DNA of 25,493 nt from NCBI GenBank assembly GCA_910586595.1, contig CAJUJB010000042.1:1-25493 (forward strand), in the 5' to 3' direction. The position numbers and the translations under genes were made by a program. The DNA comes from an uncultured Muribaculaceae bacterium. GTDB taxonomy: Bacteria; Bacteroidota; Bacteroidia; Bacteroidales; Muribaculaceae. Positions 24,566-25,493 of this stretch are shown one piece after another. Under the pieces are notes generated by a model that was not told the origin of the DNA, did not search any database, and was given only the letters and a program-made list of their open reading frames with translations. Numbering within the stretch: position 1 is the stretch's first letter; each line of letters opens with the position of its first letter.

Positions 24566-25493
24566 TCAGCGCTTGCCGGACAGCAGGTCCATGTAGTAAC
24601 TGTCGTATTCGCTTACCATACGGTTAACCGAATAGTGTGAGTCAACATAGGCTATGCCTTCTTCGGCTTTTTCCAAGGCGGCAGGATAATTGTCGATGAT
24701 GCGGGATATGGCGTCGGCGCAACTGCTGGCGTTGCCTCCTTCGAATGTTTCGCCCAAGCGACCTTTATCGGCTACTTCCCACGGGCCTCCACCCTTAGGA
24801 ACAGCGACGGGCAGCCCGGCTGCCATTCCTTCGGCTATGACCAGTCCAAATCCCTCGTGACGGGATGGGTGGCACATCATATCGTAATCTTTGAGAGAGG
24901 AATAAACGTCTTTTCTGGATTTATTTCCGGCAAAAAATACCTTTTCACCTATGCCGGCCTTCTCTGCCTGTGCCCGGAGTTTCTCAAGGTCGTCGCCTTC
25001 TCCGATAAACGTTACGTTGACATCGTAGCCGCGTTTTGCAAGAATTGCGCAGGCGTCAATAAGAATGTCCTGCCCTTTGGTGTCGGCGAATAGACGGCCA
25101 ACCTGCACAATCCTGAAGCTCTTGTGCGGGCTCAACCCTTTGGGCCGGGTGGCTATGTTCGCCATGTTGATGCCATTGGCTATGGTGCGTATGCGTGCGT
25201 TTTTCACGCGTGCAAGCACATCTTCCCGTACAGCCTCCGATATAGCCGCCATGTTGGAGCCGGCGCTATATTTCATCGGTATATTGAGGGCGTGGACGGT
25301 GTACAGAGTAGTGCGTGGGCGTACCTTTACCAGGCCGGTAAGTTTATTGGTGTGCAGGTGCACGATGTCGGGGTTATGTCTTATAATGTAGGTATTCAGT
25401 CGCCCCATTAGCAACAGTGGCATGGAGCCCTCCTTGCGGTTGAATCTGGTCAGCTTGACTTGAGGAGATACATGGGAGAGAATCCCCTCATCA
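24566..25493 (-). CDS. Family 4 glycosyltransferase (N-terminus beyond right edge)
   Basis: The visible 308 residues are a GT-B glycosyltransferase of the GT4 (glycos_transf_1) type. IIRHNPDIVHLHTNKLTG belongs to the acceptor-side domain. The nucleotide-sugar domain starts near FRIVQVGRLFADTKGQDILI and contains HEGFGLVIAEGMAAGLPV, the EX7E motif that binds the donor sugar. The reading frame stays open to 25493 (DEGILSHVSPQVKLTRF upstream of an internal ATG at 25423), so the true start is outside the window and the methionine at 25423 is internal. It probably adds a sugar to lipopolysaccharide, capsule or another surface glycan; acceptor and donor are unknown. It converges on the DUF5723 gene across the shared terminator. 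Confidence 0.9.
   Translation of the reverse strand, partial: DEGILSHVSPQVKLTRFNRKEGSMPLLLMGRLNTYIIRHNPDIVHLHTNKLTGLVKVRPRTTLYTVHALNIPMKYSAGSNMAAISEAVREDVLARVKNARIRTIANGINMANIATRPKGLSPHKSFRIVQVGRLFADTKGQDILIDACAILAKRGYDVNVTFIGEGDDLEKLRAQAEKAGIGEKVFFAGNKSRKDVYSSLKDYDMMCHPSRHEGFGLVIAEGMAAGLPVAVPKGGGPWEVADKGRLGETFEGGNASSCADAISRIIDNYPAALEKAEEGIAYVDSHYSVNRMVSEYDSYYMDLLSGKR

Noticed and set aside
1..25493. Mobile elements, CRISPR arrays, tRNA/rRNA genes and defence systems
   Set aside because: I found no transposase, integrase, terminal repeats, spaced direct repeats or RNA-gene sequences; the window looks like core chromosome.

Overview
The window looks like chromosomal core DNA from a Bacteroidales bacterium. 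Muribaculaceae-like is my best guess, from near-even GC by eye and the protein families present. Supporting signs are promoters of the Bacteroidota type (TTTG about 20 nt before TAnnTTTG), no clear Shine-Dalgarno pattern, and Bacteroidales-type families (DUF4250, DUF6242, DUF6089, DUF5723, carboxynorspermidine decarboxylase). I saw no tRNA, rRNA, insertion sequence, phage gene or CRISPR array.

Left part (1-6046, minus strand): six genes packed with 1-11 nt overlaps, transcribed from about 6065 towards position 1. They are an EamA/DMT transporter, a 59-residue DUF4250 protein, a UvrD/PcrA-type helicase, carboxynorspermidine decarboxylase (nspC), a membrane-anchored GT2 glycosyltransferase, and radC, which runs off the left edge. 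Their promoter interlocks with the divergent promoter of an OmpA-type glycine-zipper protein (6189-6893), which ends at a clear terminator.

Middle part (7067-13867, plus strand): serB with two N-terminal ACT-like regions, a secreted patatin phospholipase carrying a C-terminal outer-membrane barrel, then the close group proC - ssb (short, no acidic tail) - zinc metallopeptidase - ribD.

Right part (13958-20791, plus strand): an envelope-biogenesis island behind a strong promoter. The order is DUF6242 lipoprotein, DUF6089 barrel, uppS, bamA and two Skp/OmpH chaperone genes. It brings together the undecaprenyl carrier synthase, the outer-membrane insertase, two periplasmic chaperones and two uncharacterised envelope proteins. 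A 464-nt gene-poor gap follows (20792-21255). It holds two strong hairpins, a shared CCGGATCT octamer, a long-range inverted repeat and a minus-strand promoter-like motif, which together suggest an undescribed small RNA. Next come a 590-residue lipoprotein and a DUF5723 outer-membrane protein, probably co-transcribed, then a bidirectional terminator and a convergent GT4 glycosyltransferase that leaves the right edge.

Most of the window is conserved housekeeping and envelope biology. The parts most likely to be new are the candidate RNA at about 20855-20999, the lipoprotein/DUF5723 pair, the DUF6242/DUF6089 partners of bamA, and the Tyr/Ser/Asn-rich insertion in the BamA barrel.
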